Source: Variovorax gracilis (GTDB lineage: Bacteria > Pseudomonadota > Gammaproteobacteria > Burkholderiales > Burkholderiaceae_C). Taken from it: a stretch of 64,000 nucleotides of DNA. The stretch's first letter is position 1. Every line of letters starts with the position of its first letter. Made by a program: the position numbers and the translations under genes. The notes under the pieces are model-generated. The model searched no databases, was not told where the DNA came from, and saw only the letters and a list, made by a program, of their open reading frames with translations. Location: the NCBI RefSeq assembly GCF_030317115.1, contig NZ_JASZYF010000028.1:1-64000 (forward strand), read 5' to 3'. This document shows positions 26,892 through 35,362 of this stretch, piece after piece.

Positions 26892-28535
26892 TCAAAAGGC
26901 GGGGTGCGCACGCGCGCCCTGAATGGTCGAAAGCAATTCGGACAGGCTGACGGGCTTCACCAAGTGGGCCGCGAAGCCGCTCTCGGCGGATCGCTTTCGA
27001 TCGCGCTCCTGGCCGTAGCCCGAGAGTGCGATCATCGCCGGCGCGCCAGAGCCTAGGCGCTTGTGCAGCTCGTGGGCGAGTTCATAGCCATCCATGACCT
27101 GCAAGCCGATGTCCAGCACCGCGACCTCTGGAGCGAAGGCGATTGCAGAGGCGAGCGCCTCGACCGGCCCGTAGACGACGAGCACGTCGTGACCGAAGTC
27201 CCTCAGTAGCTCGCCCGTCGCGTCAGCCGCGTCCCTGTTGTCATCCACCAGCAGGATTCTTCGCGGGATGCGCAGCGCTTCCACCGGCACCGGCTCACGA
27301 ATCTCGGAAGTTGCCGGCGCAGGCTCCGGAACTCGGGCGGGCAAGCGCGGCAACGTGACCCGGAACGCACTGCCGAGACCTTCGCCGTCGCTCGATGCCC
27401 GGATGGTGCCTCCGTGCAAGTTGACGAGCGCGCGAGACACCCCGAGTCCCAGCCCAAGGCCGCCGGGTGCCACTTCCTTGCTGCGACCACCCTGAACGAA
27501 CAGCTCGAAGATGCTGCCAAGGAGTTCGGGGGCGATGCCGATGCCCTCGTCCCGCACTTCCAGCAGGACCTCCCCGTCGCCGTTCCGGAGCAACATCTCG
27601 ACGTGTGCGCCATTCGGGCTGTAGGCCGATGCGTTGTTGAGGAGGTTGCAGGCAACCTGCGTCAAGCGCGCCTCGTCACCGTCGACCATCACGGGGAAAT
27701 CCGGCATATCCATCGTCAAATCTTGGCCCTTGCCCAACATCCGAGGCCGAGCCATCTCAGCCGCTTTCCCCGCCACGTCACGCAGATCGACCGCAGAGCG
27801 GCGCAAGTTGATCTTGCCTGACGTCACGCGTGACACATCGAGCAAGTCGCCGACGAGGCGATCGAGATGACGCGCTTGCCGTTCGACGATCTCGACACGC
27901 GCGAGCGTCGGGCCCGAGGGGTCGCGACGCAGCAGTTCGACGGCAGCAAGGATCGGCGCCAGAGGGTTGCGCAACTCGTGCCCCAGCATGGCCAAGAAGG
28001 TGTCCTTCGCGTTATTAGCGGCCCGCGCCTCATCGCTCACTGCCCGGTCTCGCTCGGCGGCGCGTGCACGGACGGAAGTCAAGTGGTCGGACTGCTCGAT
28101 GCGCAAGAGGGCCGCTCCCAATCCGGAGCACACGTGGTGCAAAAAGCGCAGGTCGCGATTCGAATAGGCGCTTGAGCCTTCGATGCACAGCGCGCCCAGT
28201 GGCTGCGCCACATGTCCCAGCGGATAGGCGAGAGCAAACATGGGCTGGCCGGATGCGGCCGGGGAACCCGACGCGATGGCCCTTTCAGCCAGCCCACGAG
28301 TTCGGCAAATGTGATCACCCGCCATGACAGCCAGTCCCTCATCACCAGAGCCCATCGAAAGCCAACGATCCGCGCCACCAATGCGAAGGGCAAGGACGCA
28401 AGTGTCGAAGTCGAAGAGCCAGCGCAGCCGTTCGCCAACGACGCGCGCAACAGCGTCGACGTCGACCAGACCCGCGCACTCTGAAACCAGCTCCAGCGCA
28501 AGATTCAGCCGGGTGATCTCGCGCAGCTTGTCCAC
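26892..28535 (-). CDS. GAF hybrid sensor histidine kinase with C-terminal receiver
   Basis: 547-residue soluble kinase. GAF-like sensor at about residues 15-150. HisKA with His186 in AMLGHELRNPLAPI. HATPase about 290-400 with N-box NLLNNASAYSP, G1 DEGIGIAPELLGSIFELF and GGLGLGLGVSRALV. C-terminal receiver about 428-543 with acidic pair VDDN, phosphoacceptor Asp in VAVLDIGLQVMDGYEL, and Lys in HLVKPVS. No TM segment, so it senses a cytoplasmic signal. It follows an AhpD-like gene by 6 bases, suggesting a redox-linked operon. No separate response regulator is nearby. Confidence 0.92.
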   Translation of the reverse strand: MDKLREITRLNLALELVSECAGLVDVDAVARVVGERLRWLFDFDTCVLALRIGGADRWLSMGSGDEGLAVMAGDHICRTRGLAERAIASGSPAASGQPMFALAYPLGHVAQPLGALCIEGSSAYSNRDLRFLHHVCSGLGAALLRIEQSDHLTSVRARAAERDRAVSDEARAANNAKDTFLAMLGHELRNPLAPILAAVELLRRDPSGPTLARVEIVERQARHLDRLVGDLLDVSRVTSGKINLRRSAVDLRDVAGKAAEMARPRMLGKGQDLTMDMPDFPVMVDGDEARLTQVACNLLNNASAYSPNGAHVEMLLRNGDGEVLLEVRDEGIGIAPELLGSIFELFVQGGRSKEVAPGGLGLGLGVSRALVNLHGGTIRASSDGEGLGSAFRVTLPRLPARVPEPAPATSEIREPVPVEALRIPRRILLVDDNRDAADATGELLRDFGHDVLVVYGPVEALASAIAFAPEVAVLDIGLQVMDGYELAHELHKRLGSGAPAMIALSGYGQERDRKRSAESGFAAHLVKPVSLSELLSTIQGARAHPAF

Positions 28536-28541
28536 GGGCTT

Positions 28542-29090
28542 TCAGAGTTGACCGAACATCTCGTCAGGCGGAACAGCAGTCGCGTCGGCGACGATGTTCG
28601 CGTAGACGGCCAGGGCGGACATCGAGACGAGTTCCATGATCTCCGACTCTCGCAAGCCGTGGGATCGGAGATGGTCGAAGTCAAGCTTGGTCAGCGCCTG
28701 CGGTTCACGCGCGCACTTGATACCAAACTTGATGATGTCACGGGCCTTGACGGGATCGAGGTCTTCGACGTTGGTTGACAGTTTCTCGAGCGTCTCCTCG
28801 TCGACTCCGAGCATCCGGCAGCACGCAAGATGGGCGGCTTCGCAATACTGGCACTTGCGATCGGCGGAGATTGCAGCGAAGACCATCTCCTTGAGTGTGC
28901 GTGGAAGCGACCCGCCGACGAGCGTGTTCTGAACAAGCCCCCATGTCCCGCTCGCGGCGGCCAGGGAGTGGCCCTGGACCATGATGAAGTTGGGCGCAGA
29001 CGGAAATCCCATGCGGCGTTGGAAGTCTAGGTAGAGTGCGGACACCTCTTCGCTGGCATCTTGGGGTTCAACGATTTCGAGGTGGGACAT
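28542..29090 (-). CDS. AhpD-like carboxymuconolactone decarboxylase family protein
   Basis: 182 residues, all-helical alkylhydroperoxidase-like fold. The active-site pattern CxxCxxxH is complete: Cys80, Cys83, His87 in ADRKCQYCEAAHLAC. That suggests peroxidase or disulfide redox activity, not aromatic decarboxylation. Preceding helix GSLPRTLKEMVFAAIS fits the family. Start ATG 29090 (MSHLEIVEPQ) has no obvious ribosome site, and a 7-base tandem repeat lies just upstream (29100-29125). It is immediately upstream of, and likely co-transcribed with, the hybrid kinase. Confidence 0.85.
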   Translation of the reverse strand: MSHLEIVEPQDASEEVSALYLDFQRRMGFPSAPNFIMVQGHSLAAASGTWGLVQNTLVGGSLPRTLKEMVFAAISADRKCQYCEAAHLACCRMLGVDEETLEKLSTNVEDLDPVKARDIIKFGIKCAREPQALTKLDFDHLRSHGLRESEIMELVSMSALAVYANIVADATAVPPDEMFGQL

Positions 29091-29099
29091 GAGGAAGAG

Positions 29100-29125
29100 G
29101 CGAGATGCGAGATGCGAGATGCGAG
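29100..29125. repeat. 7-bp tandem repeat in the AhpD/kinase leader
   Basis: Unit gcgagat at 29100-29106, 29107-29113 and 29114-29120 plus gcgag. It lies 10-35 bases before the start of the leftward AhpD-like gene, where copy-number change would alter leader or promoter spacing. Confidence 0.8.
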
Positions 29126-29345
29126 CGGGATCCAAGCGAACAGACTGTCGCGCCCTTTCGACCCTCCTGCGGCGGCGCTGACCACAGCAACTCTTCGCTC
29201 TCCGTTGGCAGCATGTCAGCTTCGACCGAAGTCCTTGTCGTCCGAGGCGCCTTCAATTTGTAGGCCAACGCTTGCGGGACAGAGACGCCTCATGCGACAC
29301 CCAGTCTGAGTGTCTGTCCGGTCACGAAGTAAACGCATTTGACTC

Positions 29346-29566
29346 CTAGGCATCTTCTTCGCCCTCCCCGAGCGCTTCTGTCATGGGTCCCAGATCTTCG
29401 TCGTCGAGGTAGGCAGGCAATGCGTCGTTTTCGCGACAACGCCTTCATCTTCTCGAGTGCGGACGGGCCCGATGCCGCGAATCCGGGCAGTTTGCCCCGC
29501 GCACCCGATACAGAGCATCGCGGTGGCGCGATTGCTTGGTCCGCACCGTTCACAAACGCTAGACAA
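29346..29566 (-). pseudogene. Zinc-ribbon protein broken by two single-base insertions
   Basis: Three consecutive segments in three frames make one sensible protein. The first is a double-CxxC zinc ribbon (SSVCERCGPSNRATAMLCIG, CAG), the second a basic linker (GKLPGFAASGPSALEKMKAL, SRK), the third an acidic tail (DALPAYLDDEDLGPMTEALG, EGEEDA, stop TAG at 29348). Removing one G from a GGGG run after CAG and one A from an AAAA run after SRK restores 73 codons (221 minus 2 bases). Start would be TTG 29566. Both lesions are in homopolymers, so sequencing error is a live alternative. Confidence 0.65.
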
Positions 29567-29654
29567 GGATGCTCGCCTTGGGTGCTTTGCAAATGTTGCA
29601 TCAGTCAGGGCATGAATATCGGCGCCTTCCTATATCGTGTGTTCGCGGGAACTG

Positions 29655-30284
29655 CGGCTGCGCATGGCATTGATGGAGGAATGCGGCCGACGCCGGCGAG
29701 CGAGCCGGTCTCCATACCCAAGCCAACCCAGCATGCCAACGCACGGGAGTGCTGGAACTGGTTCAAGCCGAGCATCAACAGCGCGGACGAGTCGAGCCGC
29801 CGATGCTGGCGGCCTGACGCAATCGATCACGTTTGAGCATCACGTCGGTGCGGCGCACGTCCACGTAGCGGGGCTGTCTGCCGAAGGGCCCATGGCAGCG
29901 GCCCGCTATCCGGACGTGTTCGCTGCCGTCGGGGTCCACGCGGGCTTGCCCGGCAGCATCGTGCCTCCCACCATCCAAGATGCGGATGCCGCCGTGCACG
30001 TGAGCGGAAGGATGCCGTCCGCACGTAGCGCACAGGAGCACTCCGGCAAAGCGGCAAAGCGGCAAAGCGGCAAAGCGGCAAAGCGGCAAAGCGGCAACGC
30101 TACACCCGCACAGGTCTACGCCGCCGGAGCGCCGGGCGAAGCACTGCCGAACATTGGCAGTCGCCCAACGCAGGAAACACCTGATCGGGCGGAACTCGCG
30201 AGGCAGCTACACCGACCCCGCCGGTGCTGACACAAGCGCCGAGATGCCGCGGGGTTCTTCCTGGCTCATCCTCTGCGGGGCTGA
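29655..30284 (+). pseudogene. Decayed PHB depolymerase-type esterase (PhaZ/LpqC-like)
   Basis: Fragments in several frames follow the order of this family. They are: RMALMEECG; YPSQPS; HANARECWNWFKPS; LTQSITFEHHVGAAHVHVAG followed by LSAEGPMAAARYPDVFAAVG and VHAGLPGS (active-site block, normally GLSAGGAM); and at the end SRGSYTDPAGADTSAEMPR with FFLAHPLRG in another frame (stop 30282-30284). Many frameshifts, a missing middle part and an internal 8-bp tandem repeat make it certainly inactive. The intact enzyme would cleave polyhydroxybutyrate oligomers or polymer. Confidence 0.6.
30045..30100. repeat. 8-bp tandem repeat, seven copies
   Basis: Unit ggcaaagc repeated six times exactly (30045-30092), then ggcaacgc (30093-30100). 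The unit is not a multiple of three. It sits within the decayed depolymerase. Confidence 0.9.
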
Positions 30285-30468
30285 ACAAATCAGGCGGCCG
30301 CTGGAACCTCCGCGGCTCGGTCGGCGTGCAGTCCCACAGCCGATGGGTTCGAGCGGGCGCATTTTCACTCGGAGAGCGGTCGATCGCCGGTGCTTTGGAT
30401 CACTCCTGCCAGGGACGCCAGGTGCAGCGCGCCGTCCGCTCACCGACCAGTCACCTCGAAAGTTCAAA

Positions 30469-31569
30469 ATGAAGCTATCTCAGTGGGCCGGTATCTGCAA
30501 GAAGGCGGTGGTAGCGTGGTCCGACGACTTCGCACCGAGCATGGGCGCGGCCATCTCGTACTACACGATATTTTCGCTTGCGCCATTGTTGGTGCTGGTG
30601 ATTGCAGTGGCTGGCCTGGCCTTCGGGGCCGAAGCCGTTCAGGGGCAGATCGCGACTCAACTGTCCGGCATGGTTGGCGAAGAATCCGCCAAGGCGGTGC
30701 AGGGTATGGTCAAGAGCGCCGCCATCAGTGGCGATGGAATTCTGGCCGCCGCGATAAGCATTGCCGTATTGGTCATCGGGGCAACGAGTGTCTTCGGTGA
30801 ACTGCAAAGTGCCCTGGACCGCATTTGGCAGGTGCCTGAATCGCAGAAGCCCAGTGGCATCTGGGGCACCCTGAGGGCGCGCGTCTTCTCGTTCGGGCTC
30901 ATTCTCGGCCTCGCCTTCCTACTGATGGTGTCCTTGTTGGTCAGCACGGGCCTTGCGGCCTTCGGCAAGTTCATCGGGGGATTGGTGCCGGGTCAGGAGA
31001 TCCTCCTGCAGGCGCTGAACACGGTCGTCTCGATTGGGGTGATCACCGTCCTGTTCGCGATGATTTTCAAGTTCATGCCCACGACGAGCGTCGAATGGCG
31101 CGACGTGTGGATGGGCGCGATCGTCACCGCTGTGCTGTTTGAAATCGGCAAGGCCCTGATCGCCCTGTATCTGGGTAAGAGCGGCATGGCAAATTCCTTC
31201 GCCGGCGCCGGCTCGCTGGTGTTGCTGCTGGCCTGGGTCTACTACGCAGCGCAGATATTTCTCCTTGGCGCAGAGTTCACCAAGGTCTATGCGCAGGCGC
31301 ATGGATCGGCCGCGCCCGAATCGACTGCGACGAAATCGCCAAAGCAAACGAAGCAACTTCAATCGGCACCGCTGCCCGATTTCGCGGGCTTGGCACGCTC
31401 CGCTGAAATGCAACAGGAAGTCGACCGCCGCGTGTCGAAGGCCTTCTCGGCTCTTATCCCCAAGCTCGCCGCCCTGGGCGTCATGACGGCCCTTGGCGTT
31501 TACGCGGACAAGCGGATGACGGTCATGAAAAGGCAACGCCGAGCGACCCCCAGCGCGTCGAAGTCCTGA
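30469..31569 (+). CDS. YihY/virulence factor BrkB family membrane protein
   Basis: 366 residues; inner-membrane protein of unknown molecular function (YihY/BrkB family, once thought RNase BN). The start ATG at 30469 (MKLSQWAGICKKAVVAWSDD) matches the family. Six hydrophobic segments are seen, with the family blocks PSMGAAISYYTIFSLAPLLV, GATSVFGELQSALDRIWQVP and FKFMPTTSVEWRDVWMGA, then GSLVLLLAWVYYAAQIFLLG and EFTKVYA. The hydrophilic tail from about residue 285 is longer than in E. coli YihY. The stop lies inside the tail of the convergent decayed DUF883 frame. Confidence 0.9.
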   Translation: MKLSQWAGICKKAVVAWSDDFAPSMGAAISYYTIFSLAPLLVLVIAVAGLAFGAEAVQGQIATQLSGMVGEESAKAVQGMVKSAAISGDGILAAAISIAVLVIGATSVFGELQSALDRIWQVPESQKPSGIWGTLRARVFSFGLILGLAFLLMVSLLVSTGLAAFGKFIGGLVPGQEILLQALNTVVSIGVITVLFAMIFKFMPTTSVEWRDVWMGAIVTAVLFEIGKALIALYLGKSGMANSFAGAGSLVLLLAWVYYAAQIFLLGAEFTKVYAQAHGSAAPESTATKSPKQTKQLQSAPLPDFAGLARSAEMQQEVDRRVSKAFSALIPKLAALGVMTALGVYADKRMTVMKRQRRATPSASKS

Positions 31570-31675
31570 AGCGGAGTGCAACTGCGGCGGCACAAGGCGC
31601 GCGTGACACGACGCGGCCAATCCAATCGATCAACCGCAGCGTGCGCCCTGAGCGTTGCAACCTTTCGAACCGACT

Positions 31676-32124
31676 GGCGACGTCCGCGCATCAACAACAG
31701 CAACACCACCGTGACAACCGCGCCGCCTGCTGCGGCGTATGCCACCGCCTTCCGCCGGTTCATCGGCGGCAAACTGCATGCCCCGCTGCCTGAGAGTGCC
31801 GGCCTGGCCTTACATGCCAACAATCTTGTTGCCTGCCGCGTTGACAGCATCGCGGACATAGCTTTTGCCCGTTTGGGCCGCCGCACGCGCCTCGGTTTTC
31901 GCAATGTGCAGATAGCCTTCGGTCGAATCTGTTGCCTTACGCCCGAAGCTGTCGGCATCCTCCGTAGCCCTGCGTATCGATGCCCCAGTGCCATCGCCTG
32001 TCTGACTGGTCTGGCTGTGCTGGCCGGGCTCCCGGGGTTCGCTCCACGCGGAGTCCGACCATCGACCGGAAATCTCTTGGGCGTCGGCGAGTTCGGTCTG
32101 TGAATTCGTTGTATTGCTTTCCAT
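31676..32124 (-). pseudogene. DUF883 (ElaB/YqjD-like) protein, nonsense plus frameshift
   Basis: The N-terminal part runs from ATG 32124 (MESNTTNSQTELADAQEISG; AGGA 8 bases upstream) through GKSYVRDAVNAAGNKIVGM to a TAA at 31812. Reading on in the same frame gives GQAGTLRQRGMQFAADEPA. A one-base shift then continues into RKAVAYAAAGGAVVTVVLLL, LMRGRR, a C-terminal TM anchor as in ElaB/YqjD ribosome-associated stress proteins. So one nonsense change (probably CAA to TAA) and one lost base split a roughly 145-residue protein. Confidence 0.6.
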
Positions 32125-32192
32125 GGCGCCGTCCTTTGATGTGATTAGGCTCAACGGATGCTCGATTGCCGAGTCGTCAAGGCGGACACTCG

Positions 32193-32409
32193 CTACGCAT
32201 GCGCCGCCGATTGATCGGCCATAGGGCCGAAGCGTTGTTGGCGCCGGCGCGCCACACGGCCTTCGGCTGGATCTCGCCGGCCTTCTGGTTCGCGGCTCCC
32301 GCCCCAAAGCTCGAAGCTTGCCAGTGCGTCGTTCCGGGCAGGGGCAGGTCTGGCAGAAGGCGAGCGCCGCGCAGGCCGCCAAGACGAGGCAGCACGACAC
32401 GAAGATCAC
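32193..32409 (-). pseudogene. Frameshifted small exported or membrane protein fragment
   Basis: A GTG start at 32409 overlaps the stop of the upstream frame (GTGA). It opens a hydrophobic leader (VIFVSCCLVLAACAALAFCQ, TCPCPE); the most protein-like continuation lies in another frame (NDALASFELWGGSREPEGRR through FGPMADQSAAHA, stop at 32195). Probably a small gene with one frameshift; no family recognised. Confidence 0.35.
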
Positions 32410-32634
32410 CCGGACCAGATCTTTGCTAGCCGACCGGCGCCGTCTTCTTCTTCGCCGACAGTACCAGGACCGACGCGCTCATCGTCGATGAGGTGGTACA
32501 GCTCGGCTACCCCCCACCTCAAACGCAGCATTCCATGTCGGATACGGCTCAGGACTGGATTCGCTGTCCGCCCAAACGGCGGCGTCCTCGGTGCTCTCGT
32601 GCAGCACCACGTACAAACCCCGGTTCTGGCTCAT
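32406..32634 (-). pseudogene. Hypothetical protein, frameshift in a C6/G6 run
   Basis: ATG 32634 opens MSQNRGLYVVLHESTEDAAV, WADSESSPEPYPTWNAAFEV. After a run of six C (32510-32515 on the top strand) the sensible continuation is one base later: GVAELYHLIDDERVGPGTVG, EEEDGAGRLAKIWSG, stop 32408-32406. Deleting one base gives 75 residues. The overlap with the next start (GTGA) suggests a former two-gene operon. Confidence 0.5.
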
Positions 32635-32783
32635 CGACAAAAAGGGAAAAGGCGGCGCAGCGCAGCCATGATCCAAACATTGTGTTTCCACGCGGATGCA
32701 ATCGCTAGCGCGACTTCCGGAGGCATCGAGGCAATGGGATGGAAAGGCAATCGGCATCCGAAGCGCCGCTCGCCTGCCCGCAG

Positions 32784-33020
32784 TCAAACGCCTACGGTGC
32801 AGTTCAGGGGTCGATGGCCAGTTCCTAGGGGGCGGTACAAACGGCCGGAGCTCGGCAAGCGCGTGTCCATGGTAGCGATGTACGCGTCGACGAGATCGAG
32901 GTTCTGGTTCCCTGCAAGGTCCGAGGCGCGTTTGGCATACTTGCGAGCCGCATGGAAACTTTTACCTCCGAAGAGCGCTTCCGCAATGCAGCCCTCGGCG
33001 CTGATGTAATCTTTCACCAT
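32784..33020 (-). CDS. Possible hypothetical protein
   Basis: 78 residues; MVKDYISAEGCIAEALFGGK, then SFHAARKYAKRASDLAGNQN and LDLVDAYIATMDTRL look like a helical protein, while the C-terminal third looks random, so it may be truncated. No good ribosome site. No family recognised. Confidence 0.35.
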   Translation of the reverse strand: MVKDYISAEGCIAEALFGGKSFHAARKYAKRASDLAGNQNLDLVDAYIATMDTRLPSSGRLYRPLGTGHRPLNCTVGV

Positions 33021-33040
33021 CGATCGATCGTGGACCCTTT

Positions 33041-33310
33041 GTGTCGAATCGCGCGCGCTGCGAGTCCATAGCCTTCGACCACGCGCGCCGGCACCCGGTC
33101 TACTGCAAGCACCACACGCCCCCCATCTACAGGGTTGAGAGCTACATCTCTGTGCCGATCATTAAGAGCGACGGGACGTACTTCGGCAGTTTGTGCGCGA
33201 TCGATCCAACCCGCATGAGGTGTCGAACCTCAAGACAGTCTCGCGTTCACGGGCTTTGCTGGTCTGACCGCACACTTGCTCGAGCTGGAGGACAGCAAAG
33301 CGCCGCAGAG
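33041..33310 (+). pseudogene. GAF-domain fragment with two frameshifts
   Basis: The frame from 33041 gives FDHARRHPVYCKHHTPPIYR, VESYISVPIIKSDGTYFGSL, CAID, the core of GAF domains that precede bacterial histidine kinases. The expected continuation is split: NPHEVSNLKTVS in the next frame, then LAFTGFAGLTAHLLELEDSK in the third. No kinase part follows, and the N-terminal portion is missing. Clearly a dead remnant. Confidence 0.55.
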
Positions 33311-33528
33311 CAATTCCTCGATGCCGCAGCGACTGGGCTTTCAACGGTCACCGTCGTTCGGTGCAGAAATTCGATCGACAGCAACCAATCTTGACCCGAT
33401 GCACGTTGGATGGATCCATGGACCGTTCTTGGCCGGAATCGGCATCCAAGGCCGCTCGGCTGGGCGAGCAATTGCACCCCGGGTGCGATTGCCGCTACCT
33501 ACGTCCATGGCCTTGCGCCTTGCGTGCT
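33311..33528. other. Decayed sequence after GAF remnant
   Basis: Frames lose protein-like character; nothing recognised before the carboxypeptidase stop. Confidence 0.35.
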
Positions 33529-34770
33529 TCACTTGCCAAACAGCTTGGCCACGTGCTGCCACGTGCGCAGCATGAAGCCCGAGCGCTCGACGTCGGCTTG
33601 CGCGATCAGCGGCGTTTCTCCCACCGGCTTGCCATTCGACTCCGCGATCACCTTGCCGATCACCGCACCCTTGGTCACCGGCGCCTCCAGGTCTGACTTG
33701 ACCTGCACGGTCGTGCGCACTTGCTGGCCCCGCGGCACGGTCACCGTCCATGGCGACCCTAGACCCGCGGCAACGGTATCAACCTTGCCAAAGCTGACCT
33801 TGGCCGTCGTGACGACCGTGTTGGGCTGAATGGGGGTGGCCTTTTCGAAGTTACCGAAGCCCCATCCGAGCAACGTGCGCGTCTGGTCGGCACGAGCCTG
33901 CGCGCTGTTGGTGTTGAGCATCACCGTGATGAGGCGCATCCCGTTGCGTTGGGACGAAGTGACGAGACAGTAGCCGGCCTCCTGGGTGTGGCCGGTCTTC
34001 AGTCCGTCAACCGTTGGATCGGTGTAGAGCAGGGCATTGCGATTTCCCTGCTTGATGCCGTTGTACTTGAACTCGCGCTCGGCGTAGATCGGGTAGTAGG
34101 CGGAGCTGTCTCGGATGATCGCTCGCGCCAGGATCGCGAGATCCCGCGCGGACGACTTGTGCGCGGGATCAGGCAGGCCCGTCGCGTTCACAAAATTCGT
34201 GTGCGTCATCCCGAGGCGCTTGGCTTCGGCATTCATGAGCTTGGCGAAGCCCTCTTCGGAGCCGGCCAGATGCTCCGCGATGGCCTTGGACGCGTCGTTG
34301 CCGGACTGGACGATGATGCCGCGCAGGATGTCGATGACTGTGGCCTGGCTGTTAAGCGGCAGGTACATGCACGACTCCGTGCTCGAGCCACGGCACCAGG
34401 CGTTCTGACTGACCGACACAAGGTCGTCCTTCTTGAGCTTGCCTGAGCGAAGGGCCTGTTCGACCAGGAAGCTGGTCATCATCTTGGTCAGCGACGCCGG
34501 CGGCAGCGGTTCGTCGGGATTGGCCGAGGCAAGGACCTCGCCAGAGTCGAAGTCCATCAGCAGCCATGCCTTGGCGGCGATCGCCGGCGTCCCGCCAGCA
34601 ACGGCGCTCTGTCCAGCGACTGGCGCCGGGGCGGGCGCGTCGGCTGCGGGCTTCTTGGGGGTTGCATGCTTGGCCGCGGGGGAGGCAGCGAAGGATACCG
34701 AAGGGGGAACCAGGGCGCCCGCGGCAATTGCGAAGACGACAGGAAGGATGGAGAAGGTGTTGAGTTGCAT
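33529..34770 (-). CDS. dacC: D-alanyl-D-alanine carboxypeptidase (PBP5/6 type, peptidase S11)
   Basis: 413-residue periplasmic, membrane-anchored penicillin-binding protein that trims the terminal D-Ala of peptidoglycan stem peptides. Signal peptide about residues 1-29 (MQLNTFSILPVVFAIAAGAL through SFAAS), then a Pro/Ala linker. Catalytic motifs: S93-L-T-K96, S156-G-N158 and K258-T-G260. The C-terminal domain (about 300-390) and the terminal amphipathic helix (FMLRTWQHVAKLFGK) anchor it to the membrane. All catalytic residues intact. The dacC/dacA choice is uncertain. Confidence 0.9.
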   Translation of the reverse strand: MQLNTFSILPVVFAIAAGALVPPSVSFAASPAAKHATPKKPAADAPAPAPVAGQSAVAGGTPAIAAKAWLLMDFDSGEVLASANPDEPLPPASLTKMMTSFLVEQALRSGKLKKDDLVSVSQNAWCRGSSTESCMYLPLNSQATVIDILRGIIVQSGNDASKAIAEHLAGSEEGFAKLMNAEAKRLGMTHTNFVNATGLPDPAHKSSARDLAILARAIIRDSSAYYPIYAEREFKYNGIKQGNRNALLYTDPTVDGLKTGHTQEAGYCLVTSSQRNGMRLITVMLNTNSAQARADQTRTLLGWGFGNFEKATPIQPNTVVTTAKVSFGKVDTVAAGLGSPWTVTVPRGQQVRTTVQVKSDLEAPVTKGAVIGKVIAESNGKPVGETPLIAQADVERSGFMLRTWQHVAKLFGK

Positions 34771-34823
34771 GGGCTTCAGGGACAGAACGGCAATTGTGGC
34801 GGATCAGGCGCCGATTTTGAGCG

Positions 34824-34852
34824 TGCATAGAAGATAGAAAATCGCAATGCAA
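34824..34852 (-). promoter_or_regulatory. Candidate sigma-70 promoter for dacC
   Basis: On the leftward strand TTGCAT (34852-34847), 17-base spacer, TATGCA (34829-34824), about 55 bases before the ATG. The shared 11-mer agatagaaaat also occurs upstream of the CheB-like operon (20661-20671). Consensus match is moderate. Confidence 0.35.
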
Positions 34853-35318
34853 GTTCGGCCAACCGGGTGAACATCGCGGAAGAATCTGGTCCGCACGAGG
34901 CTGGCGATGGCTTTTCCCGCTCCACCACACGCGTCTAGCACAGGGAACAGGGCCCGTCTGCCTGCGGCCGAACCGACGATCAGCAGATCCGAAGCAGTTG
35001 GTCGTTCGGGCGCCTGTGACGACGCAATGCGACCTCGCCGAGTCGATTGGCGCCGGGACGACTCGTTCGATCGCCGCAGACGGCGTTTTCCCCGCGGCGA
35101 TCGCCCCTGGCGGGTCCCGACCCTGCCCCGACCGTGAGCGCGTCCAGTAGCGGCCGGCGCCCCAGGGGTCCTTGCGACGCATCTGCCAGGGCCGTCCATC
35201 GGGAAAATCTACATTTTTGTTTATACTCCCTGAGGTCGCGCAGCACATGAAGGCCTATCTCGGCGGCCAGCAGTCGACGCTGCCGCGACGCAGCGCCTAG
35301 GAACTGGGCGAAGGCTGA

Positions 35319-35335
35319 CGCAAGGAAATCTTGCG
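35319..35335. promoter_or_regulatory. Palindrome upstream of hicB, candidate operator
   Basis: cgcaag (35319-35324), 5-base spacer, cttgcg (35330-35335), ending 27 bases before the hicB start. HicB proteins with a C-terminal helix-turn-helix commonly bind palindromes at their own promoter. Confidence 0.4.
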
Positions 35336-35362
35336 CCCGGTTTCAAAGGCCAGAGGTGATTC

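Larger units (their letters stand above)
34771..35362. other. Intergenic region between divergent dacC and hicB
   Basis: 592 bases. Holds the candidate dacC promoter (34824-34852) and the HicB palindrome (35319-35335). A TATACT hexamer at 35222-35227 in an AT-rich patch may be the hicB -10, but no good -35 is seen. No hicA-like frame (small dsRNA-binding toxin with GSH motif) could be found here. Confidence 0.45.

Noticed and set aside
30045-30100. Short tandem repeats as a CRISPR array
   Set aside because: Units of 7-9 bases without spacers are minisatellites, not CRISPR repeats.
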